A stretch of DNA of 61,471 nt from Emcibacteraceae bacterium (GTDB lineage: Bacteria > Pseudomonadota > Alphaproteobacteria > Sphingomonadales > Emcibacteraceae), in contig JANQJN010000039.1 in the NCBI GenBank assembly GCA_028281625.1, forward strand, positions 1 through 61,471. The letters run 5' to 3'. The position numbers and the translations under genes are program-made. Below, one piece after another: positions 8,725 through 16,531 of this stretch (the first letter of the stretch is position 1; each line of letters begins with the position of its first letter). The notes below the pieces were generated by a model, which saw nothing but the letters and a program-made list of their open reading frames with translations, searched no databases and was not told where the DNA came from.

Positions 8725-10092
8725 TTAACCGCCTTGTGCATTCAGAGCATTTTGTATGATCCGGATGTTATTGTCCAAAGTTGAAGACGGTCTTAGGTTA
8801 CTTGCTTGCGTTAGCAAGTTCAATGCTCGTTCAAGACGTCTGAAACTAACGGCCATACGGGCGTTGTCCGTCAGAGCATCATAGGCAACTTCATCGATGT
8901 TCGCGGCGCGATCATAGTAAAGTTCCGCACGTTCATAATCACCCGCGTTTTTATGATTTTGAGCAAGCAACAAAAGTGCTTTTCCATTCATCGGGTCTCT
9001 TCTTACAGCATCATTAAGCAGTGGGACCGCCGCAGCGAATTCCCCATTTCCTTGCATGATTTGCGCTTCCATGGTCAGCATGGCAATCTCATCAGTCCCT
9101 GTCAGCGAATTACCATAAACAGATTTAAGTTGATTGAGGTAATTGCCTGCATTCTGCCAACGTTCTTGTTGTGCGAAGAATTCCACCGCACGGGAAGCGC
9201 GTGCAAAATCAGGTCGTCCGTCAGCATTCAGTGCCGCCATATAGGACCGGAGCGCCAGCGACGGAATTTCCTGACGGATGTATAAATCACCCAGCAATGT
9301 AAGGCTCATTCCCGTGGATGCTCCCAGCCGATTTAAAACTTCAAGATTAGATATGGCATTTTCATCTTCATCAATAGATAGATACGCATTCGTCTGGAGC
9401 ATCAGATAAGTAGAATCATCGGGTTTTTCGCGAATAAGTTCCTCAAACGCGACTATGGCATCTTGAAATTTCCTTGCCTGAAGGGCGGCTTGAGCGAAGC
9501 CTATCTTCCAGTTTGTTTTATCTGGTTCAATCAAGCGGGCATTGCCATACGCCGTCATGCTTGAACTGTATTTTTCCTGTTCCACGTAACAATATCCGAG
9601 AAAGCCATAAGTAAGACCATCACCACGGCCAAGCTCAAGCACCTTATTCAGATGCGGCATCGCTCCTTCGCAATTGTCCTGCTGCATGTAAGCAAGTGCA
9701 ATATTTTTATAGGCTCTCAGGAAGTTGGGAAATTTGCGGATCGCTCTGTTGTAAGATTCGATTGCTTGCTCCGGCTGGCTGTTTTCCAGATAAAGCTGCC
9801 CCAGCATATAATCCATCGCTGCTGAACTTTCGGGTGTAATTTTGGGCTCCAAAAAGAATATCCCGGCTTCCACATCATCCTCGATAAAGGGGGCAAGATC
9901 GCTCATGGTCGTCGCTTCAATGGGGCTAACTTCTGGGCTAAGTTCCATATCAACGCCGTAGGATCCTAGATATCTCGCGACGAATTCCGGATTATTCCAA
10001 TCGTTCTCAGAAAGCGGATAAAGCTGTGCCTGCGCGGGTGCTGCAACTAAAACTGCTGAAATCAATATAGCGAATAATCCGTTTCTCATCAT
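8725..10092 (-). CDS. Periplasmic TPR protein of the TonB cassette (copy 1)
   Basis: After a signal peptide (MMRNGLFAILISAVLVAAPA, cleavage near AQA-QL) the protein consists of tetratricopeptide repeats, for example the stretches around AAMDYMLGQLYLENSQPEQA and KALLLLAQNHKNAGDYERAE. The start at 10092 is preferred to 10110 because AGAG precedes it and it begins directly with the signal peptide; the 10110 start would overlap the tonB stop by 4 bp. It is the last gene of the cassette and a paralogue of 10939-12342. TPR proteins in such cassettes are thought to help TonB work with particular TonB-dependent receptors; the exact role is inferred. Confidence 0.82.
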   Translation of the reverse strand: MMRNGLFAILISAVLVAAPAQAQLYPLSENDWNNPEFVARYLGSYGVDMELSPEVSPIEATTMSDLAPFIEDDVEAGIFFLEPKITPESSAAMDYMLGQLYLENSQPEQAIESYNRAIRKFPNFLRAYKNIALAYMQQDNCEGAMPHLNKVLELGRGDGLTYGFLGYCYVEQEKYSSSMTAYGNARLIEPDKTNWKIGFAQAALQARKFQDAIVAFEELIREKPDDSTYLMLQTNAYLSIDEDENAISNLEVLNRLGASTGMSLTLLGDLYIRQEIPSLALRSYMAALNADGRPDFARASRAVEFFAQQERWQNAGNYLNQLKSVYGNSLTGTDEIAMLTMEAQIMQGNGEFAAAVPLLNDAVRRDPMNGKALLLLAQNHKNAGDYERAELYYDRAANIDEVAYDALTDNARMAVSFRRLERALNLLTQASNLRPSSTLDNNIRIIQNALNAQGG

Positions 10093-10106
10093 TTTTTCAT
10101 CTCTTA

Positions 10107-10844
10107 TCATGGCGGCGTTATTCCACTCGCTGACACTCCAGGTATCGAGCCTTCGCTCCTTCTCATCTCCTGCCGTTGTCTGAGCGGAATTTCCCTGGAT
10201 CTAAAGGGAAGCAGAAATTCCACACGGCCTGTCTCGCCATTTCGAGTAGGTGCCGTAAATTTCAGTTTTCCCACATATTCTCTTATTTGTTCTCTAGCTT
10301 CCTGATTATTGAGTTCCTCAAAGGATTGAAAAATGACTGATCCGTTTTCTGTCAGGATTACTCTTACAAGAGCTGTTATTTCTTCAAAACCGGCTTCTGC
10401 CGGTCGCTGAAACAGCGGATCATTTAAGGATACAGGCGTTTCATCCAGTTCCGCCAATGAAAAAGTTTGAATCTCGGCCATTATTTCAGAACGGTCAGTC
10501 TTTACATCGAAGTTGGCCATTTCAATCTGTACCTGCAGCTCCCCCTGTAAGCTGACCTCTAGCTGTACATCCAATGGTTCAACCTCGATTTCTGATTTAA
10601 CCTGTTCAATTTCAACTACATCTTCAACGGTGACTTCTTCTTCCTGTTGCTGTCGCTCAAGAGGTGGTGGTGGTGTCGTTGCTAGTTCAATAGGCCTGAC
10701 AACCTGATCCGGAGCGGTATAATCCTGAAACATCCTGGACAGCGGCAGCAACATAAACAGCATTAGTGTAAAAAACACCGCATATAGAACCAACCGCAGC
10801 GGATTTGGTTTAAATTTTACGCGGATGGCAGGAACTGAATTCAT
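10107..10844 (-). CDS. tonB: Energy transducer TonB (copy 1)
   Basis: A short cytoplasmic N-terminus is followed by one membrane helix (LRLVLYAVFFTLMLFMLLPL), a Pro- and Glu/Gln-rich periplasmic spacer, and a C-terminal TonB domain (ALVRVILTENGSVIFQSFEE... and KLKFTAPTRNGETGRVEFLL). TonB transmits proton-motive energy from ExbB/ExbD to outer-membrane receptors. The start at 10844/10847 (ATGATG) is chosen because GAGG lies just upstream and the paralogue starts at the same place; the longer frame to 10919 has no support. The first part contains a 90-bp tract identical to the second tonB, although the rest of the protein differs strongly. Confidence 0.85.
   Translation of the reverse strand: MNSVPAIRVKFKPNPLRLVLYAVFFTLMLFMLLPLSRMFQDYTAPDQVVRPIELATTPPPPLERQQQEEEVTVEDVVEIEQVKSEIEVEPLDVQLEVSLQGELQVQIEMANFDVKTDRSEIMAEIQTFSLAELDETPVSLNDPLFQRPAEAGFEEITALVRVILTENGSVIFQSFEELNNQEAREQIREYVGKLKFTAPTRNGETGRVEFLLPFRSREIPLRQRQEMRRSEGSIPGVSASGITPP
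10744..10833. repeat. 90-bp exact repeat, copy in tonB 1
   Basis: This stretch encodes the N-terminus and membrane helix of TonB copy 1 and is base-for-base identical to 12952-13041 in tonB copy 2. Identity stops abruptly on both sides (C versus G on the left, A versus T on the right), and the flanking coding sequence is diverged even at protein level. That points to gene conversion or a recent recombination rather than simple selection. Confidence 0.92.
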
Positions 10845-10938
10845 CATTATCCTCAATTCTTTAGAATTAAATACGCCACATTCAAATCCGAACACGTTAT
10901 TGTATATTTTTGGTGCCAACTGAGACTAACCCTTGTTT

Positions 10939-12342
10939 TCAGTTTGTTCTCCGATTAACAGCAGCCCTTTTTAATATATCTATATTTTTCTGTAAACTAA
11001 GTGAGGGCTCAATTTCATTTGCTTCTAACAACAATTCCAGCGCCTTTTGGAACTTTTGATTATTTGCGGCCATTCGAGCATGATTTACAATTGCATTGTA
11101 AGCAAACCCATCATCCCGTGCTGCTCTATCATAATATAACTCAGCTCTCTCAAAATCTCCCAATTCATTGTAAACTCTGCCCAATAAAAATAACGCTCTG
11201 CCATTAAGTGGATCGTCAGAAAGGATTTCTCTTAATTGTCCCAATGCAATTGCAAGATCTTCTCGCTGAAAATTTAATTCAGCATCTGCTAATAAAACAA
11301 CTGATTCATAAGCCTCAATCTCGGTACCAAAAGTGAGTTTAACTTCATTTAACAATGTTGAAGCTTCTTCCAGATTACCATTTTCCAAAAGTAAGTAATA
11401 GGGCTCTATAAAGCGTTCAATGTTAACAGAATCATGTATTTTTAGAGCAGATATATAAGACTCTGTTGCCCGGACAGGTATGTTTTCAATTAAATACAAG
11501 TCTCCTAACTGCACTAAATCACTTTCCTTCGATTGGTTAAGATATCCTATATATCTATAGTTCACAATCGCTTCTTGTGGTTGATTCAGCGCGGCGTAAC
11601 TATTTGCCTGCAACAACAACAAATCTATATTTTGCGGAAATTGCCGTATTAACTCGTCAAGTAACAATGACGCATACAAGTAATCTCCTGACGCCAATAA
11701 CGCTTTAGCCTCACCTATTTTCCAATCAATATTGTTGGGTTGAAACGCTCGCGCCATTTTGAATGTTGTAACAGCCGAACTATAATTGCCAGTTACGAGA
11801 TGGCAATATCCCATAAAACCGTGCACTAGGCCTCCAGGCTGCCCCAATTCCATTGCCTTTAGCAAAAATGGCATACCTAATTCACACTTCTCATTTTCTT
11901 CCAGGTCTTCATTTTGGATATATGCAATTCCTAACCCTCTATGCGCTCGCATGAAATCAGGAAATAGTTGGATAGCTCTTTCATAATATGGGATAGATTT
12001 ATCAGGTTCACCATTCTGAAAATAAAGTTGCGCCAAAGTGAAATTTATTGCTGCTGTTGAATCTTCATCCATTTTCGGAAGCAGATAATCGATGGCTTCA
12101 CTGGTATTCTCTTGAACCAGAGGCTCAATGTACTTTAAAAGACGGATATCCGATTGTAATAGTTCCGGGTTTAGGTTGCTGTTGACACCGTATGACCCAA
12201 GGAAACGACTAACGAACTGAGGGTTCGAAAAATTATTGTCTGAGAGTGGGAATTCTTGGCTGCTAACATTGAAGGGCAATAATAAAACAAGGTGAAGTAG
12301 GCCCAATATAGATTTAATAGTTACTTTGACTAATACTCTCAC
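10939..12342 (-). CDS. Periplasmic TPR protein of the TonB cassette (copy 2)
   Basis: This 467-residue paralogue of 8725-10092 starts at GTG 12342, preceded by AGGGGAAACCAA as ribosome binding site. It has a signal peptide (cleavage near VSSQ) followed by EFPLSDNNFSNPQFVSRFLG, which matches LYPLSENDWNNPEFVARYLG in copy 1. At least eight TPR-like repeats follow. The gene is visibly richer in A and T than copy 1. It sits between tonB 2 and tonB 1, so the pair TonB-TPR was duplicated as a unit. Function as for copy 1; possibly specific for a different receptor set. Confidence 0.82.
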   Translation of the reverse strand: MRVLVKVTIKSILGLLHLVLLLPFNVSSQEFPLSDNNFSNPQFVSRFLGSYGVNSNLNPELLQSDIRLLKYIEPLVQENTSEAIDYLLPKMDEDSTAAINFTLAQLYFQNGEPDKSIPYYERAIQLFPDFMRAHRGLGIAYIQNEDLEENEKCELGMPFLLKAMELGQPGGLVHGFMGYCHLVTGNYSSAVTTFKMARAFQPNNIDWKIGEAKALLASGDYLYASLLLDELIRQFPQNIDLLLLQANSYAALNQPQEAIVNYRYIGYLNQSKESDLVQLGDLYLIENIPVRATESYISALKIHDSVNIERFIEPYYLLLENGNLEEASTLLNEVKLTFGTEIEAYESVVLLADAELNFQREDLAIALGQLREILSDDPLNGRALFLLGRVYNELGDFERAELYYDRAARDDGFAYNAIVNHARMAANNQKFQKALELLLEANEIEPSLSLQKNIDILKRAAVNRRTN

Positions 12343-12356
12343 TTGGTTTCCCCTAA

Positions 12357-13052
12357 TCAGTTATTTTCCGCTATTCTTAAAGGTAAGATAAACTCAGATT
12401 TTACAGGCTCCCCATTTTTGGTAGGAGGTGTATATAGCAAACTTTCTACGTATTTTATGGTAAACGACTTTCCAGCTCCAACGCTGATACTAACAAAGTC
12501 TTTAAACTCAACTTCACCTTTTTCATTGAGCATAACCAATGCTTCTGCCTGGATTTCTCTTACCCCCATCTGTTTTAGCACAAGTGGGAAAATCACTATC
12601 GGATCGTTCAACGATCTGGGCATGACGTCCAATTGATTTAGGTCGAATAGCTCCACGCCTCCCCCAAAACCATTCGTACTTCCGCTACCACTTTCTCCAT
12701 TATTGCCGTAACTGCCGACACCAATCTCAATTGGAAATGTTGTATTCACATCTATAGAATAATCTAACGCCATTTTTTCTAAATTGAGTTCACTCTTTTT
12801 GTTTTGGATATCTAATTGATCCACCAAATTGGCACCTCCTAATTCTTCAGAATGTATCTTCAGCACTTCAGGCGGAGGTGGTTGTGTCACGGACTCTACA
12901 GTACGAATTATATTTTTTTCTTTGTTCTTGTCATATACAACACGCGATAAGGGCAGCAACATAAACAGCATTAGTGTAAAAAACACCGCATATAGAACCA
13001 ACCGCAGCGGATTTGGTTTAAATTTTACGCGGATGGCAGGATTAGACATCAT
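12357..13052 (-). CDS. tonB: Energy transducer TonB (copy 2)
   Basis: About 231 residues: the N-terminus PAIRVKFKPNPLR and membrane helix are identical to copy 1. A periplasmic linker with a Gly-rich patch (GSYGNNGESGSGSTNGFGGG) follows, then a TonB C-terminal domain ending EPVKSEFILPLRIAENN. The linker lacks the Glu/Gln-rich stretch of copy 1. The ATG at 13052 overlaps the exbD stop (TGATG), with GGGAG upstream; a TTG at 13055 is also in frame. Translationally coupled to ExbD, so this copy is the one directly joined to the proton channel genes. Confidence 0.84.
   Translation of the reverse strand: MMSNPAIRVKFKPNPLRLVLYAVFFTLMLFMLLPLSRVVYDKNKEKNIIRTVESVTQPPPPEVLKIHSEELGGANLVDQLDIQNKKSELNLEKMALDYSIDVNTTFPIEIGVGSYGNNGESGSGSTNGFGGGVELFDLNQLDVMPRSLNDPIVIFPLVLKQMGVREIQAEALVMLNEKGEVEFKDFVSISVGAGKSFTIKYVESLLYTPPTKNGEPVKSEFILPLRIAENN
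12952..13041. repeat. 90-bp exact repeat, copy in tonB 2
   Basis: Partner of 10744-10833, in the same orientation, 2208 bp apart. It encodes the same 30 residues. Recombination between the two copies would remove tonB 1 or 2 together with the TPR gene between them. Confidence 0.92.
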
Positions 13053-13459
13053 CAATCTCCCGCCGTAGTAGATACATTGACAGTGAGTGCACCACCCAGC
13101 TTCGCTTCATCAAGCACTTTGACCAGAAGCCTGGTTGGCACCATATCATCCGCTTGCAGGATCACCGGTTGTGGCTCCCTGGCAGACATGCGTTTTACCA
13201 AATTGCGAACACCAACCACCCCAATATTGCGTCCACCATAAAACACTTGTCCGTCTGCAGTTACAGCAATCAAGATTGAATTGCTTTCAAGATCCACTTG
13301 TGAAATCGCCTGCGGTTTATTGATTTCCACGCCCGTTTCTTCAAAGAACACGGTGGTGACAATAAAAAAGATCAAAAGAATAAATACCACATCAATGAGC
13401 GGCGAAATATTGATCTCGCTTCCTTTGTGCTCCGAATTGATGAACAAACGCCGCTTCAT
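13052..13459 (-). CDS. exbD: Biopolymer transport protein ExbD/TolR
   Basis: This 135-residue protein has the ExbD layout: short cytoplasmic N-terminus, one membrane helix with the conserved Asp (INISPLIDVVFILLIFFIV), and a periplasmic domain (LIAVTADGQVFYGG...PVILQADDMV). The Asp in PLIDVVF is the proton-carrying residue in the family. It works with ExbB to energise TonB in the inner membrane. Start overlaps the exbB stop by ATGA (13456-13459). Confidence 0.92.
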   Translation of the reverse strand: MKRRLFINSEHKGSEINISPLIDVVFILLIFFIVTTVFFEETGVEINKPQAISQVDLESNSILIAVTADGQVFYGGRNIGVVGVRNLVKRMSAREPQPVILQADDMVPTRLLVKVLDEAKLGGALTVNVSTTAGD

Positions 13460-14001
13460 GATGCGATCTCCCTAAAGCAGTCATTTTCTAGTTTCTCAAA
13501 AAACTGCGATAATCGGTCACGACGTACTCTGAGCATCATCAATAAAAACAGACTGGGCACTGCGATAATGAGCCCCATTTGAGTGGTAATTAGTGCTTCT
13601 GAAATTCCGCCTGCCATAAGATCAACCTTTCGGATGTCTCCCCTATTCATAAGGTTGAAGGTGGTTAGCATCCCCATCACTGTGCCGAGCAACCCCAAAA
13701 GCGGCGGAACACCAACAAGTATGGTAATAAAATGAATACGCTGTCTGAAATATGGTAGATACTCTGTTTTTAACATCGAAACACGTTCCCGCATAGACGT
13801 GGTATTTGGATTTCCCGCAAGAACCTCTTTTTTTAAGGGTTCAAACAGTCCCTCCAATTCAATCTGTGAGAAGCGAGAAAAAAGTTCGAAGATATTTAGG
13901 TAGATAAACACCGCTAACAGAAGAAGCGGCCACATCAATATTCCGCCACTCTGCCAGAGGACATAAAAATCAGCCATGAAGGTGCTCATCAAATCCATCA
14001 A
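13456..14001 (-). CDS. exbB: Proton channel ExbB (short, TonB2-type)
   Basis: The 181 residues include three membrane helices: one N-terminal (GGILMWPLLLLAVFIYLNIF) and two in the MotA/TolQ/ExbB domain (ILVGVPPLLGLLGTVMGMLT and ALITTQMGLIIAVPSLFLLM). The conserved GLLGTVMGM and EALITTQMGLIIA motifs line the proton path. In Vibrio TonB2-like systems a short ExbB acts together with a longer TtpC protein, and the same pair is present here. Overlaps the upstream gene by ATGA (13998-14001). Confidence 0.9.
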   Translation of the reverse strand: MMDLMSTFMADFYVLWQSGGILMWPLLLLAVFIYLNIFELFSRFSQIELEGLFEPLKKEVLAGNPNTTSMRERVSMLKTEYLPYFRQRIHFITILVGVPPLLGLLGTVMGMLTTFNLMNRGDIRKVDLMAGGISEALITTQMGLIIAVPSLFLLMMLRVRRDRLSQFFEKLENDCFREIAS

Positions 14002-15377
14002 CCACCCTCACTTTTTGGCAGGCCGTTGACAAAAACAACCGCAAACTTTTCCATATTAGCCATAATCGCCTGCACTTTCCGGCTGAGTAGTGCATGCATG
14101 ATCAGAGCAGGTATTGCAACGATAAGGCCGAACTCCGTTGTAATCAGCGCTTCAGATATCCCTGAAGATAAAGACTGGGCATCCCCTGTACCGAACAGGG
14201 TTATAAGCTCAAATGTGTTGATCATGCCGGTCACAGTACCCAATAGTCCAAGAAGAGGCGCAGTCGCCGCACTAATGGCAATCAATGGCAGGTATTTTTC
14301 AAGCTTCGGCTGGGTATCCAGCATACTTTCATACATGATTTCTTCAATCAGTTCCTTTGAGCCGTCCGCGTGCCTCACGGCTTGCGAAATCATCTCCCCC
14401 ACAGGATAAGGGATGTCGGCTGCAGCCGCCTGAGCCGCTGATTTATCCCCTGCTGTAAGCTTTGAAAGAACACTATGAACGCTGCCACGTTGAGGCAGCT
14501 TAATTTTATAAATTTCGATAATCTTCAAGATCGATGCCGCTATTGAGAGGCCCGCAAAGAGAAGAATTGGGATGATCCATATCCCACCTTTTCCGATATG
14601 TTCTAAAAGGCCGTCACTTTCACTTTCAATGCTGAGGGCCTTGCCGCCAGTCACATCAACAGGAATGTCAACAGCCTCCCCAGTTAGCAAATTTCCTACA
14701 TTGGAAAGCCCACTATCTTCCGTAAAAATATGGGGAATAGTGCTGTCTTCAAGGATGATCATGCCATTAATATTTCCTGCTGCATTTTGGAAATAGGAAA
14801 CAGGTCCGAAACGGGCAACTGTCCCAGCGTTAAGCACGCCATCGCCGGTCACCACATTACCTTCGAATACGTCGCCATTAAAGGCCCGCCTGATACGGCT
14901 GAAGCCCTGGTCGATTAACTCAAGCTGCACCGATATTCGATCCTCACCAATTTGCGATGGATCAAGCGTATTAAACCTGTTTAGGTCGGCCTGATACTGA
15001 TCATATTCAGCAGTACTCAAACTTGTTTCGAACTTACGCGCATATTCATCAAGAAGGGAAACCAGGAAATTATTTTCTTCTTCCCAGTCCCTGAGATTGT
15101 TTCTGATATCCTCAAGCGCCAGCGTACGGGCATCATTGGCTGCCTGAATTCGTGCAGCTTCATTGCGAAGTGTTAGTATACTGGTTTCTTTTTCAGTAAT
15201 GCGTCGCGCGAGCGGTATTTTTTCTTCAGCGATGGTATTACGTTGTTGATTTAAGCGGTCAATAGCATCAAGCAGATCCCGCTCTGCTGACGATTGAGTT
15301 GTTGTTAAATCCTGCGCCATCACGGTCGCGGGAATGACTGCAAAAATCAAAAGAGTTTTCAATATCCTGATCATCAT
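13998..15377 (-). CDS. TtpC-like MotA/TolQ/ExbB protein with large periplasmic domain
   Basis: About 459 residues. A signal peptide (MMIRILKTLLIFAVIPATVM) precedes a long coiled-coil periplasmic segment (roughly residues 20-120) and a beta-rich part. The C-terminal third is an ExbB domain with motifs PLLGLLGTVTGMI and EALITTEFGLIVAIPALIMH. This matches TtpC, the extra ExbB of TonB2 systems described in Vibrio. The start at 15377 follows GAGGGG; the longer frame to 15404 would run into the DUF3450 gene. It presumably forms the inner-membrane complex with the short ExbB and ExbD. Confidence 0.85.
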   Translation of the reverse strand: MMIRILKTLLIFAVIPATVMAQDLTTTQSSAERDLLDAIDRLNQQRNTIAEEKIPLARRITEKETSILTLRNEAARIQAANDARTLALEDIRNNLRDWEEENNFLVSLLDEYARKFETSLSTAEYDQYQADLNRFNTLDPSQIGEDRISVQLELIDQGFSRIRRAFNGDVFEGNVVTGDGVLNAGTVARFGPVSYFQNAAGNINGMIILEDSTIPHIFTEDSGLSNVGNLLTGEAVDIPVDVTGGKALSIESESDGLLEHIGKGGIWIIPILLFAGLSIAASILKIIEIYKIKLPQRGSVHSVLSKLTAGDKSAAQAAAADIPYPVGEMISQAVRHADGSKELIEEIMYESMLDTQPKLEKYLPLIAISAATAPLLGLLGTVTGMINTFELITLFGTGDAQSLSSGISEALITTEFGLIVAIPALIMHALLSRKVQAIMANMEKFAVVFVNGLPKSEGG

Positions 15378-15384
15378 CCGCCCC

Positions 15385-16182
15385 TCAATTTCGCTCGATT
15401 TCAAGAGGAAGGCTTATGAGAGCCGGGCTTTCGCGATTTTCATATATGTCAATCGCCCGAATAATGTCGTCGGCCAGATCATCTTGCTCACGCCACTGCC
15501 AGCCTTCATCACTTCCGCCCGCAACCGGACCACCAATTCCTGCTGTCCGTTTTGCTGTATCTGCGAAATATGCACGCGAAAGGCCCAAAAACAGAACTTT
15601 CACTTCCACCTGCTCACCGGAAGCAAGCGTCCTGATTTCTGTACCGACAGTGATGGCGCTGTCAAAGTCCTGCACTGCGCTTAGAATACTAACCAAGGTT
15701 TGCGCTCGTTCACTTAAGGAGTAATTAGCCCCCTCAGTAAGATAGAGCCTGTTTACCATAGGTGCTATTTCATCTTTTAGTAGTGTTGGCAGTCTTGGAA
15801 TTAACTGCCGTGCCTGCATTTCATAGAGCGATAGCCTTTCTTGAAATACAGTGGCACTTTGTTCATAGGCTTCCTGACGCGAAATAAGCTCAAGGCGTTC
15901 TTCGTCGGCGCGACTGGTGTCTTGCTGAGAAGCACTTATTGTTTCGCGCAAGATCCGCTCTTCCTGATCTAGCGAGGATAACAGATCATTCAAAAGCGCT
16001 TTTTCCGCAACCCAGTCCGCTTGTTCCTGCGATATTGTTTTTTCAACCGCAACCCATTCTTTTAGAGTGTCTCGCACATCATCAATGTCCTGACCTTGGA
16101 CAACGGTTGCAATCAGTGATGTCACCAATAATAGAAATGATAATTTCAGAACACTAGAAACAAGTTTCTTTTTTTTATTCAT
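15385..16182 (-). CDS. DUF3450 periplasmic coiled-coil protein of the TonB cassette
   Basis: About 265 residues: a signal peptide (cleavage near VVQGQD) and a mostly helical, coiled-coil protein with the DUF3450 pattern (LPTLLKDEIAPMVNRLYLTE and VKVLFLGLSRAYFAD). DUF3450 genes regularly head TtpC-ExbB-ExbD-TonB-TPR cassettes. The start at 16182 (MNKKKK) is chosen because AAGGGAA is well placed; the longer frame to 16242 adds a non-signal N-terminus. First gene of the minus-strand operon. Its molecular function is not established. Confidence 0.83.
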   Translation of the reverse strand: MNKKKKLVSSVLKLSFLLLVTSLIATVVQGQDIDDVRDTLKEWVAVEKTISQEQADWVAEKALLNDLLSSLDQEERILRETISASQQDTSRADEERLELISRQEAYEQSATVFQERLSLYEMQARQLIPRLPTLLKDEIAPMVNRLYLTEGANYSLSERAQTLVSILSAVQDFDSAITVGTEIRTLASGEQVEVKVLFLGLSRAYFADTAKRTAGIGGPVAGGSDEGWQWREQDDLADDIIRAIDIYENRESPALISLPLEIERN

Positions 16183-16531
16183 TGTTTCCCTTGACCATAA
16201 TTGAATAGTAACCAAATCCCGCTCCCCAATTGTATCAGTCATATTTCGATAATCAATATATCAATAGTTGTATTAAAACTATTTTAATATACTTATAGAA
16301 ACTAAAATCAATTATTTATAGCAATAATATAAAAAAATATGTATAATTACAACCATTATTATAAATTAGCGTCTATATGATCAAAATATGTCAACACATT
16401 AACTATCTGATGGCAGGGGGAATTTGACAATTTACATCTCTTCACAAATACGTGAAAACACCCATTGGAAATTTGATTTCCGAAAAAAGGGAAAATGGCT
16501 TAAACTTGCGGTCAATTGCAAAGGAGCACAG
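16183..16531. other. AT-rich divergent promoter region
   Basis: This 349-bp gap separates the TonB cassette (minus) from the ankyrin gene (plus). It is extremely A/T-rich around 16260-16380, with runs such as AATATAAAAAAATATG. It must hold both promoters, but the richness gives many weak -10-like matches and none can be singled out. No convincing gene is seen. Confidence 0.5.

Noticed and set aside
10744..13041. Insertion sequence or transposon explaining the 90-bp repeat
   Set aside because: The repeats lie inside homologous codons of two paralogous genes and have no transposase or terminal inverted repeats.
16424..16531. Upstream extension of the ankyrin gene
   Set aside because: AAGGAG and the signal peptide both point to the ATG at 16532.
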